Shown in pieces: positions 26,030 to 34,696 of a stretch of 64,000 nucleotides of DNA. Source of the DNA: Aliiruegeria sabulilitoris (GTDB lineage: Bacteria > Pseudomonadota > Alphaproteobacteria > Rhodobacterales > Rhodobacteraceae); the NCBI RefSeq assembly GCF_001558155.1, contig NZ_LOAS01000002.1:431089-495088 (forward strand). The letters are read 5' to 3'. Under the pieces are notes generated by a model, which saw only the letters and a list, made by a program, of their open reading frames with translations, made no database searches and was not told the DNA's origin. The position numbers and the translations under genes were made by a program. Each line of letters begins with the position of its first letter. Positions within the stretch are counted from its first letter, which is position 1.

Positions 26030-26416
26030 ATTCCACGCGATTCCGCGAACGCAAAATCGCGCTGTGGATAACTTTCGCGCCATTCCCGACGGCTCTACGC
26101 ACTTATTGACCTAGCGTCAGACACGTAACGCGCGCCACAACCCGGCCTCGGCACCCAAGGTAGTGGATCGGCGCCTAATACGCTGATTTATTAACAAAAG
26201 GTAAACAAAACGCCCCCTGCGCAACGGCCAGAACGCAACACCGCCATGGGGCTGAAAGTCGAGCAATGCACAGATCGCCGCACCCAGCCTGTGGATAAAG
26301 TTGTGAACGAAATCACAGGCCATGCGAACGCTCACGCCGCGATGCGGCAAAAACCGGTGCCCGCCCCGCACCGGGGCACATTGCCCGACATTTCCCGTTT
26401 TCAGCCCCGAAACACG
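26030..26416. other. Intergenic region with two perfect DnaA boxes
   Basis: 387 bases without a gene. TGTGGATAA occurs at 26063-26071 and 26290-26298 in the same orientation, 227 bp apart. An A+T-rich patch (26178-26212, including TTTATTAACAAAAGG) lies between them. It could be a DnaA-titration or local unwinding site. It lacks the usual alphaproteobacterial oriC neighbours (hemE, parAB, gidA), so I do not call it an origin. Confidence 0.45.
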
Positions 26417-26420
26417 AAAA

Positions 26421-26449
26421 CCCCGCTCCGATACGCGATCGGAACGGGG
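26421..26449 (-). terminator. Terminator of the IclR/ATPase operon
   Basis: Minus-strand 12-bp stem (26438-26449 with 26421-26432, one G-U pair), loop CGCGT, followed by TTTTCG. It lies 26 bases after the ATPase stop codon. Confidence 0.8.
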
Positions 26450-26475
26450 GACGATCCCGCCGGGACGAGCGGCTT

Positions 26476-27534
26476 CTAGCGAATACGAAGCTCCGTCTCG
26501 GCATCGAAAAGATAGGCCTTGTCGAGCGGAAAGGTCAGCCCAACCGTCGCGCCGGCTTCGGTGCGAAAATCGCCACGTTCCTCGACGATGATCCGTTCGC
26601 CGGTCGGCGCCAGAAGATAGGCGAAGGAAACGCCGCCCAACGCCTCGGTCAACTCGACCTTGTGGCTGTCTCCGTTCGGATCCATCTCCAGATGCTCCGG
26701 GCGCAGGCCGACACTCACCTTGCGCCCCTCTTCGGGCATGTTGACCGGCAGTTCCAACTCTTGCGCCAAGCCCGGAACACTCACCTTGCCACCGGCACTC
26801 ACGCCATCGACGAAGTTCATGGCGGGCGAGCCGATGAAGCCGCCCACGAACTTGTTGTCCGGGTCGCGGTACAGATCCATCGGCTTGCCGACCTGCTCGA
26901 TCCGACCGTCGCGCAGCACCACGATCTTCTTGGCCAGCGTCATGGCCTCGGTCTGATCATGGGTGACATAGATCATCGTGGCGCCGATTTCCTTGTGCAG
27001 GCGTGCGATCTCCACCCGCATCTCCACCCGCAGTTCGGCGTCAAGGTTGGAGAGCGGTTCATCGAACAGGAACACGTCCGGGCCGCGGACAATGGCACGC
27101 CCGATGGCGACCCGCTGACGTTGCCCGCCCGAGAGCGCCTTGGGCGTCCGGTCGAGATAGGGATCCAGCTTCAGGATACGCGAGGCCTCTCCGACCTTCT
27201 CCGCGATCACCTCCTTCGGGTGCCCGGTCATCTTCAGCCCGAAGCCCATGTTCTGCGCCACGGTCATGTGCGGATAGAGCGCGTAGGTCTGGAACACCAT
27301 CGCCACGCCACGCTCGGACGGATCCATATCCGTCACGTCCCGCTCTCCGATATGCACCTTGCCCTCTGTGGTTTCCTCCAGGCCGGCCACCATGCGCAGC
27401 AGGGTAGATTTACCGCATCCCGACGGACCGACGAAGACGCAGAACTCGCCATCCTCGATCTCCAGGTCGACCCCGTGGATCACCTGCACGTCGCCGAAAC
27501 GCTTCACAACATTATTCAGAACGACGCCTGTCAT
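26476..27534 (-). CDS. Sugar ABC transporter ATPase (MalK/UgpC type)
   Basis: 352 residues from the ATG at 27534, which overlaps the IclR stop as ATGA; the open frame begins 15 codons earlier. Walker A is GPSGCGKST, Q-loop FQTYALYPHMTV, signature LSGGQRQRVAIGRAIV, Walker B VFLFDEPLSNLDAELR. A C-terminal TOBE/MalK regulatory domain is present (KVSVGLRPEHLEMDP; LLAPTGERIIVEERG). It energises the divergently encoded permeases. Carrying the ATPase with the regulator separates its expression from the binding protein and permease genes. Confidence 0.92.
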   Translation of the reverse strand: MTGVVLNNVVKRFGDVQVIHGVDLEIEDGEFCVFVGPSGCGKSTLLRMVAGLEETTEGKVHIGERDVTDMDPSERGVAMVFQTYALYPHMTVAQNMGFGLKMTGHPKEVIAEKVGEASRILKLDPYLDRTPKALSGGQRQRVAIGRAIVRGPDVFLFDEPLSNLDAELRVEMRVEIARLHKEIGATMIYVTHDQTEAMTLAKKIVVLRDGRIEQVGKPMDLYRDPDNKFVGGFIGSPAMNFVDGVSAGGKVSVPGLAQELELPVNMPEEGRKVSVGLRPEHLEMDPNGDSHKVELTEALGGVSFAYLLAPTGERIIVEERGDFRTEAGATVGLTFPLDKAYLFDAETELRIR

Positions 27535-28334
27535 CCCAGTCTCCCTCCGGTTTCGTTTCCCTCTACGGGGAAAGCCCAATGCGATGCCTCCTCGGCAATC
27601 GCCTCAACACATTGCCTGAGGCACGGAATATGCGCCTCCAGCGATTTCAGGTCGGTGCGCAAGGTGGACCCCGTCAGGCTCACCGCACCCAGAACCCGCT
27701 CCTCCTCGGACAGGATCGGCATGGCGACGCAGATCACACCGGCCTCATGCTCCTCGCGGTCGGTAGCAAAGCCACGCGCCCGCGTCCGTTCCAGCGACTG
27801 TCGCAGCACGGCTTCGGAGGCCAGTGTCGTCGGTGTGAAACGGTGGAAACTCTGCATTCCAAGGATCTGGTCGAGTTCATCCGCGTCGAGGAAGGCCAGC
27901 ATCGCCTTGCCAACCCCGGTGCAATAGGCCGGCGCGACCTTGCCGGCATCGGTAAACATCGCCGCCGGCTCCAACGCGTTGCGCTTGTCCACATAGAGGA
28001 CGTGTCCGTAGTCCATCTGCGCCAGATGCACCGTCAGACCAGTGTCCACCGACAGCGAATCCAGGTGCCGACGGGCGATGGGCGCAAGCGAGGCCTGCCG
28101 CCATGCCGCATGCGCCAGACGGACCAGGCGAACGCCCAGGGAATAGGTCCCGTTTTCTGGATTATGAACCAGCATACCCTGATTTACTAATGTTTGCGCT
28201 AATCTGTATAGTGTGGCTTTTGGCAGCACGGACATGCGCTGCAGCTCGGCAAAACGTATCGGCTTCTCCTGCGCCGCGACCAGGTCCAGCACGTCCAAAG
28301 CCTTTCCTACAGTGCCGTCACCGGCTGCAGACAT
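27531..28334 (-). CDS. IclR family transcriptional regulator of the galactoside locus
   Basis: 267 residues from the ATG at 28334 with GGGAGG eight bases before it; 23 further upstream codons are open but unlikely. The N-terminal winged helix (about 8-70) has VGKALDVLDLVAAQEKPIRFAELQRMSVLPKATLYRLAQTLVNQGML. The C-terminal effector domain includes GKVAPAYCTGVGKAMLAFL and the late block ISxLTGSTLR-like sequence (GAVSLTGSTLRTD). IclR regulators usually bind sugar-acid or keto-acid ligands. Divergent orientation and two operator-like palindromes before the binding-protein gene suggest it represses the galactoside operon. Confidence 0.88.
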   Translation of the reverse strand: MSAAGDGTVGKALDVLDLVAAQEKPIRFAELQRMSVLPKATLYRLAQTLVNQGMLVHNPENGTYSLGVRLVRLAHAAWRQASLAPIARRHLDSLSVDTGLTVHLAQMDYGHVLYVDKRNALEPAAMFTDAGKVAPAYCTGVGKAMLAFLDADELDQILGMQSFHRFTPTTLASEAVLRQSLERTRARGFATDREEHEAGVICVAMPILSEEERVLGAVSLTGSTLRTDLKSLEAHIPCLRQCVEAIAEEASHWAFPVEGNETGGRLG

Positions 28335-28392
28335 GGTTCGATCCTCCCAGTCGGTCCTGCGTCCTGTTTTAGGGGATTCGCTTGTTCGACTG

Positions 28393-28459
28393 TTGACAAC
28401 CATAGGCGATTCGCAGTTAGAGTTTCAATATTCAAAACGATGTTTCATTATTTGGAACA
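28393..28459 (+). promoter_or_regulatory. Promoter and tandem operator candidates of the galactoside operon
   Basis: A perfect -35 TTGACA (28393-28398) is followed by a weak -10 near 28418-28423. Two palindromic sites overlap the presumed start region: GTTTCAATATTCAAAAC (28422-28438) and TGTTTCA-N5-TGGAACA (28441-28459). Their centres are 20 bp apart, about two helical turns, on the same face of the DNA. The position downstream of the -10 fits repression by the divergent IclR protein. The site is inferred from symmetry and position only. Confidence 0.6.
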
Positions 28460-28488
28460 TCAGAATGAAACGCAAACGGGAGGAAACC

Positions 28489-29721
28489 ATGCGTTCCATG
28501 CTCTCCGTGTCGATCTCGGCAATCGCCGTGATCGCCGCTTCTGCTTCCGTGGCCGGAACCGTGAAATATTACGGCGATTTCGATCCGGCGCCGCTCGCCG
28601 CCATGCAGGAGGTCATCGCCGATTTCGAAGCGGCCAACCCGGACATCAAGATCGAGTTCCAGAACTTCGACCACGAAGGCTACAAGACCTCGATCCGCAA
28701 CTTCCTGTCCGCAGACGCCCCCGACCTGGCCAACTGGTATGCCGGCAACCGCATGGCGCCCTTCGTCAATTCGGGCCAGTTCATGGACGTGTCCGACGTG
28801 TGGGAAGAGCACGGTCTGAAGGATGCGCTCGCCTCTGCCCTGCCCTCCATGACCATCGACGGCAAGCAGTGGGGCGTGCCCTATACCTACTACCAGTGGG
28901 GCATCTACTATAACAAAGAGGCCTACGCCGCCGCCGGCGTCGAGGTTCCGGAAACCTGGGATCAGTTCATCGAGAACTGCGCCGCCTTCAAGGAAGCCGG
29001 GATCGACTGCGTGACCACCGGCACCAAGGCGTTGTGGCCGGGAGCCGGCATCTTCGACTATCTGAACATGCGCACGAACGGCTACGACTTCCACATGGCG
29101 CTGGCCAATGGCGAAGTCGCCTGGACCTCCGACGAGGTGAAGGCCACCTTCGCCGAGTGGGCCAAACTGGTGGAGCCGGGCTACATCACCCAGAACCACG
29201 CCGCGCTTGACTGGCAGGATGCTGCCGCGCTTCTCGTTCAGGGCAAGGCCGCAAACTACGTGATGGGCAACTTCGCCGTCGCCGTCTTCAAGGAAGGTGG
29301 CATGACCGACGAGACGCTCGGCTTCCTGCCCTTCCCGACGATCAACCCGGACGTGCCGCGCGCCGAAGAAGCGCCGACCGATACGGTCCACATCCCGTCG
29401 GGCGCCTCGAACGTGGAAGATGCCAAGAAGTTCCTGGCCTACCTGGCGGGCGCTGACGCCCAGACCAAGATCAACGCGGCCATGGGCCAGCTGCCGATCA
29501 ACAAGGACGCTTCCGTCAACGAGGACGACCCGTTCATCGTCGCCGGTTTCGAACTTCTGTCGACCACCCCGGGCGGCATCGCGCAGTTCTTTGACCGCGA
29601 CGCACCGGCCGAGATGGCCAAGATGGGCATGGAAGGCTTCCAGGAGTTCATGGTCAAGCCTGAGCGCGTGGATCAGATCCTCGAGCGGCTCGAAAAAGCC
29701 CGCGGCCGGATCTACAAGTAA
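28489..29721 (+). CDS. Galactoside ABC transporter substrate-binding protein
   Basis: 410 residues from the ATG at 28489, preceded by GGGAGGAAACC. Signal peptide 1-22 (ending SVAG/TVKYYGDF). Family 1 extracellular sugar-binding fold: LAAMQEVIADFEAANPDIKIEFQNF, then LSADAPDLANWYAGNRMAPFV, then PYTYYQWGIYYNKEAYAAAGVEVPETWDQFI. Its operon partners, an alpha- and a beta-galactosidase, imply galactosides such as melibiose, raffinose-type sugars or galactosylglycerol as ligands. The longer upstream frame is overlapped by the control region and IclR and is rejected as coding. Confidence 0.92.
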   Translation: MRSMLSVSISAIAVIAASASVAGTVKYYGDFDPAPLAAMQEVIADFEAANPDIKIEFQNFDHEGYKTSIRNFLSADAPDLANWYAGNRMAPFVNSGQFMDVSDVWEEHGLKDALASALPSMTIDGKQWGVPYTYYQWGIYYNKEAYAAAGVEVPETWDQFIENCAAFKEAGIDCVTTGTKALWPGAGIFDYLNMRTNGYDFHMALANGEVAWTSDEVKATFAEWAKLVEPGYITQNHAALDWQDAAALLVQGKAANYVMGNFAVAVFKEGGMTDETLGFLPFPTINPDVPRAEEAPTDTVHIPSGASNVEDAKKFLAYLAGADAQTKINAAMGQLPINKDASVNEDDPFIVAGFELLSTTPGGIAQFFDRDAPAEMAKMGMEGFQEFMVKPERVDQILERLEKARGRIYK

Positions 29722-29729
29722 CCACCTCT

Positions 29730-29756
29730 GGTGGGGCCGGACCGACCGGCCCCACC
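29730..29756 (+). terminator. Hairpin between binding-protein and permease genes
   Basis: Perfect 11-bp stem GGTGGGGCCGG/CCGGCCCCACC (29730-29740 with 29746-29756), loop ACCGA. No T run follows, so partial termination or 3'-end protection is likely. Confidence 0.65.
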
Positions 29757-29831
29757 ACCCTTTGCCGATCCGACACGCCCGCGGGCTGATGACGGGTCCC
29801 AATCCCAACATTTAGCGGAAGGGTTGCGCGC

Positions 29832-30749
29832 ATGAGTTCTGCCAGCACAGAAACCCACTCCCGGTCCTGGTGGCGAGAGAACCAGCAGAAGCTGACTCCC
29901 TACATCTTCCTTATCCCGGGTGTGATCTTCTTTCTCTTCTATGTCATCGTCCCGATCTTCGAGAGCTTCTGGCTGTCGACCTATGACTGGGACGGGCTAG
30001 GCGAAAAAGAATTCATCGGAATGGCAAACTACGCCGAGCTTTTCGACGACGAAGCTTTTTACACCTCGCTCAAGAACAACGTCATCTGGCTGGTGCTCTA
30101 CCTGCTGGCGATCCCCGCCGGTCTCGGCATCGCGATCTTCCTCAACCAGAAGGTCCGGGGCATTCGTGCCTACAAGTCGCTCTTCTTCTTCCCTTTCGTG
30201 ATCAGCCAGGTCGTGGTCGGCCTGATCTTCGCCTGGTTCTACGCGCCGGGCTTTGGCCTTTTTTACATGATCATCGAGAAGATCACCGGCTCCGAGATCG
30301 CCATCCTCGCCGATGAGCGCTTCGCCACCTATGGCATCATCTTTGCCGGCCTCTGGCCGCAGATCGCCTATTGCATGATCCTCTATCTCACCGGCCTCAA
30401 CGCCGTTGACCCCGAGCAGATCGAAGCCGCCCGGCTCGACGCTGCCAAGGGCTTCAAGATGCTCTGGTACATCATCCTGCCGCAACTCAGGCCCGCCACC
30501 TTCCTTGCGATGGTCGTGACGGTGATCGGCGCGCTTCGCTCCTTCGACCTGGTGTCGATCATGACCGATGGCGGCCCCTACGGCTCCACCCGCGTGCTCA
30601 GTTTCTACATGTACGAGCAGGCACTCTCCGAATACGGCTACCGCATGGGCTACGGCGCCTCCGTTGCGGTCATCCTGTTCCTCATCATGATGGTCTTCAT
30701 CACCGGCTTCATCTGGAAGATGGTCGGCGACGAACGGAAAGGGTTCTGA
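29832..30749 (+). CDS. Sugar ABC transporter permease (MalF/UgpA type)
   Basis: 305 residues with six transmembrane helices. The first (about 24-44) reads PYIFLIPGVIFFLFYVIVPI, and the EAA loop is EQIEAARLDAAKGFKMLWYIILPQLRPATFLAMVV. It builds the inner membrane channel with the next gene, which starts 3 nt after its stop. GDERKGF at the end is typical of the family. Confidence 0.92.
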   Translation: MSSASTETHSRSWWRENQQKLTPYIFLIPGVIFFLFYVIVPIFESFWLSTYDWDGLGEKEFIGMANYAELFDDEAFYTSLKNNVIWLVLYLLAIPAGLGIAIFLNQKVRGIRAYKSLFFFPFVISQVVVGLIFAWFYAPGFGLFYMIIEKITGSEIAILADERFATYGIIFAGLWPQIAYCMILYLTGLNAVDPEQIEAARLDAAKGFKMLWYIILPQLRPATFLAMVVTVIGALRSFDLVSIMTDGGPYGSTRVLSFYMYEQALSEYGYRMGYGASVAVILFLIMMVFITGFIWKMVGDERKGF

Positions 30750-30752
30750 TCC

Positions 30753-31598
30753 ATGTTCCCCCGTCCAATCGAACATCAATCCCGCGCGGTACAGATCTCC
30801 TACCAGGTGATGCTGCCGCTTGCGCTCATCCTTTGGCTGCTGCCGCTGATCGGCGTGGCGGTCACCTCGGTCAAGCCGGCCTCGGACCTCGCAGCCGGCA
30901 ACTATTTCGGCCTGCCAAGCGAGCTTGCGCTGTCGAACTATGCCGATGTGTTCACCAACTCGCCCATCGGCCAGTATATCTGGAACTCCTTCAAGGTGAC
31001 GATCCCGACCGTGATCGGCACGCTGATCCTGAGCTGCCTGACCGGCTTTGCGCTCGGCATCTACCGCTTCAGGGGCAATATCTGGGTCTTCTTCATGTTC
31101 GTCGCGGGGAATTTCGTGCCGTTCCAGATCCTGATGGTCCCGGTCCGCGACATGACTGTCAATCTCGGGCTCTACAACACCACGACCGGCCTCGTGCTGT
31201 TTCACGTCGCCTTTCAGACGGGTTTCTGCACGCTGTTCATGCGCAATTTCATCCGCGCGCTGCCGCGCGAGTTGATTGAGGCGGCGCGCGTCGAAGGCGT
31301 CAGCGAATTCCAGATCTTCTGGTACGTGGTGCTGCCGCTGATGAAGCCCGCCATTGCCGCGCTTGCGGTGCTGATTTTCACCTTCATCTGGAACGACTAT
31401 TTCTGGGCCACCGTGCTGACGACCTCCAAGGAAACCCAGCCCGTGACCGCCGGTCTCTACTCGCTCAACGGCCAGTGGATCGCCCAGTGGCAACTCGTCT
31501 CGGCCGGCGCCATCATCGCCGCACTGCCGCCGGTTGCCATGTTCTTCCTGATGCAGAAGCACTTCATCGCCGGCCTGACGCTCGGAGCCGTGAAATGA
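30753..31598 (+). CDS. Sugar ABC transporter permease (MalG/UgpE type)
   Basis: 281 residues with six helices and the EAA loop ELIEAARVEGVSEFQIFWYVVLPLMKPAIAALAVLIF. The second permease of the pair; its TGA overlaps the alpha-galactosidase ATG (ATGA). The end LMQKHFIAGLTLGAVK is the usual MalG-type terminus. Confidence 0.92.
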   Translation: MFPRPIEHQSRAVQISYQVMLPLALILWLLPLIGVAVTSVKPASDLAAGNYFGLPSELALSNYADVFTNSPIGQYIWNSFKVTIPTVIGTLILSCLTGFALGIYRFRGNIWVFFMFVAGNFVPFQILMVPVRDMTVNLGLYNTTTGLVLFHVAFQTGFCTLFMRNFIRALPRELIEAARVEGVSEFQIFWYVVLPLMKPAIAALAVLIFTFIWNDYFWATVLTTSKETQPVTAGLYSLNGQWIAQWQLVSAGAIIAALPPVAMFFLMQKHFIAGLTLGAVK

Positions 31599-33679
31599 GC
31601 CGCGTCTGGCGGCTCGACACGTCCCGCCAGACGATTGCCCTGGCCTCCCGGAACGATCGCCTGCCGGAGGTGATCTACTGGGGACTGGGGCTGCCGGACG
31701 ACGAGGATCTGGTCAAGCTCCACGATGCCCATACCATCGATGTCACCGGCGGCATGCTCGATGCCAATCCGGAGCTGTCGATCTGCCCCGAAAGCGCGCG
31801 CAGCTTCCCCGGCCAGCCGGGGCTCGTGCTTGCCGACGGGCATGGCGCATCGCTCCATCCCCGTTTCGCCTATGAAAGTGAGGTGACGGGCAAGAACCAC
31901 GTCTCGCTGACCTATTCCGACGCGGAACTGGGTCTGGTTTACACCGTCCATTTTGCTATCGACCCGGCAACGCATATCCTGCAGGCCCGCGCCGTTCTCG
32001 AAGCCAACCGCCCCGTGCGGTTGCACTGGCTCTCGGCGCCGGTCCTGCCCGCCCCGCAACATTGCGACGAGATGTGGGACTTCACCGGCCGTTGGTGCGG
32101 CGAGTTCCAGATCGCGCGCACGTCCTGGACGACCGGGGCACGGCTTCGCGATAACCGCACCGGGCGCACCGGCCACGAGGCGTTTCCCGGCCTGATCCTG
32201 CCCTGTCGCGGCGCGACATATACCCAGGGCGCGGCCTATGCCCTCCATTACGGCTGGTCCGGTGGGCACCGGATGGTGGCCGAGGAGCTGCCGGACGGGC
32301 GGCGGCAGGTCCAGTTCGGCAATGCAAGCGGCACCGAGTTGGAACCCGGAACCCGTTTCGAGACCGCCACGCTCTACGCCACGTATTCAGATACCGGGCT
32401 GAACGGCTGTGCTGTCGCCTTCCAGCGCCACCTGCGCGACCGGATCGTCACGTGGCCGAACCCGGATCGCCCGCGCCCCGTGCATTACAATTGCTGGGAA
32501 GCCGTCTATTTCGATCACAAGTTGCCGGTTCTCAAGGAGCTTGCGACCCGCGCCGCCACGCTCGGGGCGGAGCGCTTCGTGCTGGACGATGGTTGGTTCG
32601 GCACCCGCGACGACGACACCAGCTCGCTGGGGGACTGGCAGATCGACCCGCGCAAATATCCCGACGGGCTCGGCCCGCTGATCGATCATGTCCATTCGGA
32701 GGGCATGGCCTTCGGCATCTGGCTGGAGCCGGACATGATCAACCCGGATTCGGAAACCTATCGCGCCCATCCCGACTGGGCGCTCGGGCCGGAGGACCAG
32801 GTCCTCGGCCGCCAGCAGATGTGCCTCGACATGGCGAACCCGGAGGTGCGCGACTATCTCTATGGCTGCTTCGCGGACCTGCTCGGAAAGAACGAGATCG
32901 ACTACATCAAGTGGGACCATAACCGGGTCCTGCCGATGCCCGATGCAGCACAGCCGCGCGGCACCTACGAGCTGCTCGACCGCTTGCGGCGGGATTTCCC
33001 GAAAGTGGAGATCGAAAGCTGCGCCTCCGGCGGCGGGCGGATCGATTTCGGCATCCTGAGCCGCACGCATCGCGTCTGGCTGTCGGACAGCAACGACGCG
33101 CTGGAGCGGCTCCGCATCCAGCACAATGCCGCGCTGTTCCTGCCGATGGCGGTCACAGGCTCACATGTCGGCCCGCGGGAATGCCACACCTCGGGCCGCG
33201 TGCTCGATATCCGCTTCCGCGCCTGGGTCGCCGCCCAGCGGCACATGGGCTTCGAGATGGACCCCCGCGAGCTGTCGGAAGACGAGGTCGCGGTGCTGCA
33301 ACAGGTCACCGCATGGTGGAAGCACAACCGGACCTGGATGACCCAAGCCGACATCCTGCGCCTCGACAGTTCCGACCCGGCGGTGATCGCCGAGCAGCAA
33401 CTCTCCGAAGATGGCGCGCGTTTCGTGGTCTTTGCCGGCAAGGCCGACACATCCGCGCAGATCGCCCCGCGCCCGCTGCGCCTGACTGGGCTCGCCCCTA
33501 GAGCGCGCTACCGGGTGGATATTCTCAACCGCGAGGATCTGCACGGACTCTCGCGTGGCACCGTGGCGCTCAAGGACGGACCGCTGGAGGCTTCCGGCCA
33601 GTACCTGATGTCGCAAGGCGTGGCGCTGCCCTGGTCCTTCCCGGAGCGCATGTGGGTCGTCGAAGGAGAAAAGCTCTGA
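31595..33679 (+). CDS. GH36 alpha-galactosidase
   Basis: 694 residues, starting at the ATG that overlaps the permease stop. N-terminal beta-sandwich (about 1-300) precedes a TIM barrel with FVLDDGWFGTRDDDTSSLGDWQIDPRKYPDGLGPLI. The nucleophile is Asp441 in YIKWDHNR and the acid/base Asp498 in LSDSNDALERL; the sugar-binding CASGGGRID block lies between. A C-terminal beta domain follows. No signal peptide, so it acts in the cytoplasm on imported alpha-galactosides, releasing galactose for the following genes. Confidence 0.94.
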   Translation: MSRVWRLDTSRQTIALASRNDRLPEVIYWGLGLPDDEDLVKLHDAHTIDVTGGMLDANPELSICPESARSFPGQPGLVLADGHGASLHPRFAYESEVTGKNHVSLTYSDAELGLVYTVHFAIDPATHILQARAVLEANRPVRLHWLSAPVLPAPQHCDEMWDFTGRWCGEFQIARTSWTTGARLRDNRTGRTGHEAFPGLILPCRGATYTQGAAYALHYGWSGGHRMVAEELPDGRRQVQFGNASGTELEPGTRFETATLYATYSDTGLNGCAVAFQRHLRDRIVTWPNPDRPRPVHYNCWEAVYFDHKLPVLKELATRAATLGAERFVLDDGWFGTRDDDTSSLGDWQIDPRKYPDGLGPLIDHVHSEGMAFGIWLEPDMINPDSETYRAHPDWALGPEDQVLGRQQMCLDMANPEVRDYLYGCFADLLGKNEIDYIKWDHNRVLPMPDAAQPRGTYELLDRLRRDFPKVEIESCASGGGRIDFGILSRTHRVWLSDSNDALERLRIQHNAALFLPMAVTGSHVGPRECHTSGRVLDIRFRAWVAAQRHMGFEMDPRELSEDEVAVLQQVTAWWKHNRTWMTQADILRLDSSDPAVIAEQQLSEDGARFVVFAGKADTSAQIAPRPLRLTGLAPRARYRVDILNREDLHGLSRGTVALKDGPLEASGQYLMSQGVALPWSFPERMWVVEGEKL

Positions 33680-33925
33680 TGCCATCGCGGCCGGGTTCTC
33701 CCATGTCTCCCGGAGCCGATACCGGGCCCTCTCCCGGTACGGCCGCGTGACCCGCAGGCGGATCCCGCCCTTTCTGCCCCTACTCCCTCACGGGCGCGGG
33801 CGGGATCTCCTGCGCCTCTGCCCTGCCCCCTCCCCCTGCTTCCACTCGCCGCCTCGACAATTCCTTTATGGTAGCGCTGCATGCTGCCGACATTCCGAAC
33901 ATGTTCGAGCGCAAAGGAATCTGCC
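33680..33925 (+). other. Intra-operon gap with nested hairpins and a palindrome
   Basis: 246 bases. An 8-bp outer stem (33686-33693 with 33740-33747) and an inner 7-bp hairpin TACCGGG/CCCGGTA (33720-33726 with 33733-33739) could fold together. A perfect 12-bp palindrome CGAACATGTTCG lies at 33896-33907, just before the dehydrogenase ribosome site. This is the only large gap in the catabolic gene series and may hold a second promoter or a processing site. Confidence 0.45.
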
Positions 33926-34696
33926 ATGAGCGGCCATCCTGTATTTCCCGACCTTGCCGGCGCCTCCGTCTTCATCACCGGGGGCGGTTCAGGCATTGGC
34001 GCGGCCCTGACCGAGGGGTTTCTCGAGCAAGGCAGCCAGGTTGCCTTTGTCCAACGCAGCGACGCCACGGATTTCTGTGACGAAATGGAGGAGAAAACCG
34101 GCAACCGCCCGCTCTTCATCCAATGCGACATCACAGATCTCGATGCGCTCTGCGGGGCGCTCGACACGGCGGCCAGCGCGCACGGCCCGATCGGCGTCTT
34201 GCTCAACAACGCCGCCAATGACCAGCGTTTCGATACACTGGAGATCGACGAGGCGTTCTGGGACGCCTCCATGGCGATCAATCTGAAGCCCTATTTCTTT
34301 GCCTCCCAGCACGTGATCCCGGCCATGCAGGCCGAGGGCAAGGGGGCGATCGTCAACATGTCCTCGATCAGCTACATGATGGCAGACGCGGGCTACGCGC
34401 CCTACATCACCGCCAATGCCGCGATCACCGGGCTGACCCGGACCTTGGCACGCGAATTCGGCCCGGACGGCATCCGGGTCAACGCAATCATGCCTGGCAT
34501 GGTGGTCACACCGCGCCAGCTCGACAAATGGCTGACGCCCGAGGGCATGGCCGAACACCTGGAACGACAGTGCCTGAAACGGACTTTGGAGCCGGCGGAC
34601 ATGGTGGGAGGCGCGCTGTTTCTCGCCTCCGACGCCTCCGCCGCGATGACCGCGCAGGCGCTGGTCCTTGACGGAGGCGTAGTGACGACCGGATGA
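33926..34696 (+). CDS. SDR family dehydrogenase, probable galactose 1-dehydrogenase with altered active site
   Basis: 256 residues, ATG with AAAGGA seven bases upstream. Cofactor loop VFITGGGSGIGAAL, NAD-binding Asp region QCDITDL, NNAAND (the NNAG position), and the catalytic Ser in VNMSSISYMMA. The usual YxxxK is YITAN here: the Tyr is kept but the Lys is Asn (codon AAT, about 34414). The C-terminus has the standard GxxxFLASDASxxxTxQxLxxDGG form. In this operon the expected reaction is oxidation of beta-D-galactose to galactonolactone. The Lys-to-Asn change may lower activity, shift the role, or be compensated; the sequence alone cannot decide. Confidence 0.75.
   Translation: MSGHPVFPDLAGASVFITGGGSGIGAALTEGFLEQGSQVAFVQRSDATDFCDEMEEKTGNRPLFIQCDITDLDALCGALDTAASAHGPIGVLLNNAANDQRFDTLEIDEAFWDASMAINLKPYFFASQHVIPAMQAEGKGAIVNMSSISYMMADAGYAPYITANAAITGLTRTLAREFGPDGIRVNAIMPGMVVTPRQLDKWLTPEGMAEHLERQCLKRTLEPADMVGGALFLASDASAAMTAQALVLDGGVVTTG

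Noticed and set aside
26030-26416. Chromosome or plasmid replication origin
   Set aside because: Only two DnaA boxes were found and no replication or partition genes are nearby, so I report it as a DnaA-box pair only.
28213-28488. 92-codon upstream extension of the galactoside binding protein
   Set aside because: It overlaps the IclR start and the operator region and would hide the signal peptide; the ATG at 28489 has a strong ribosome site.
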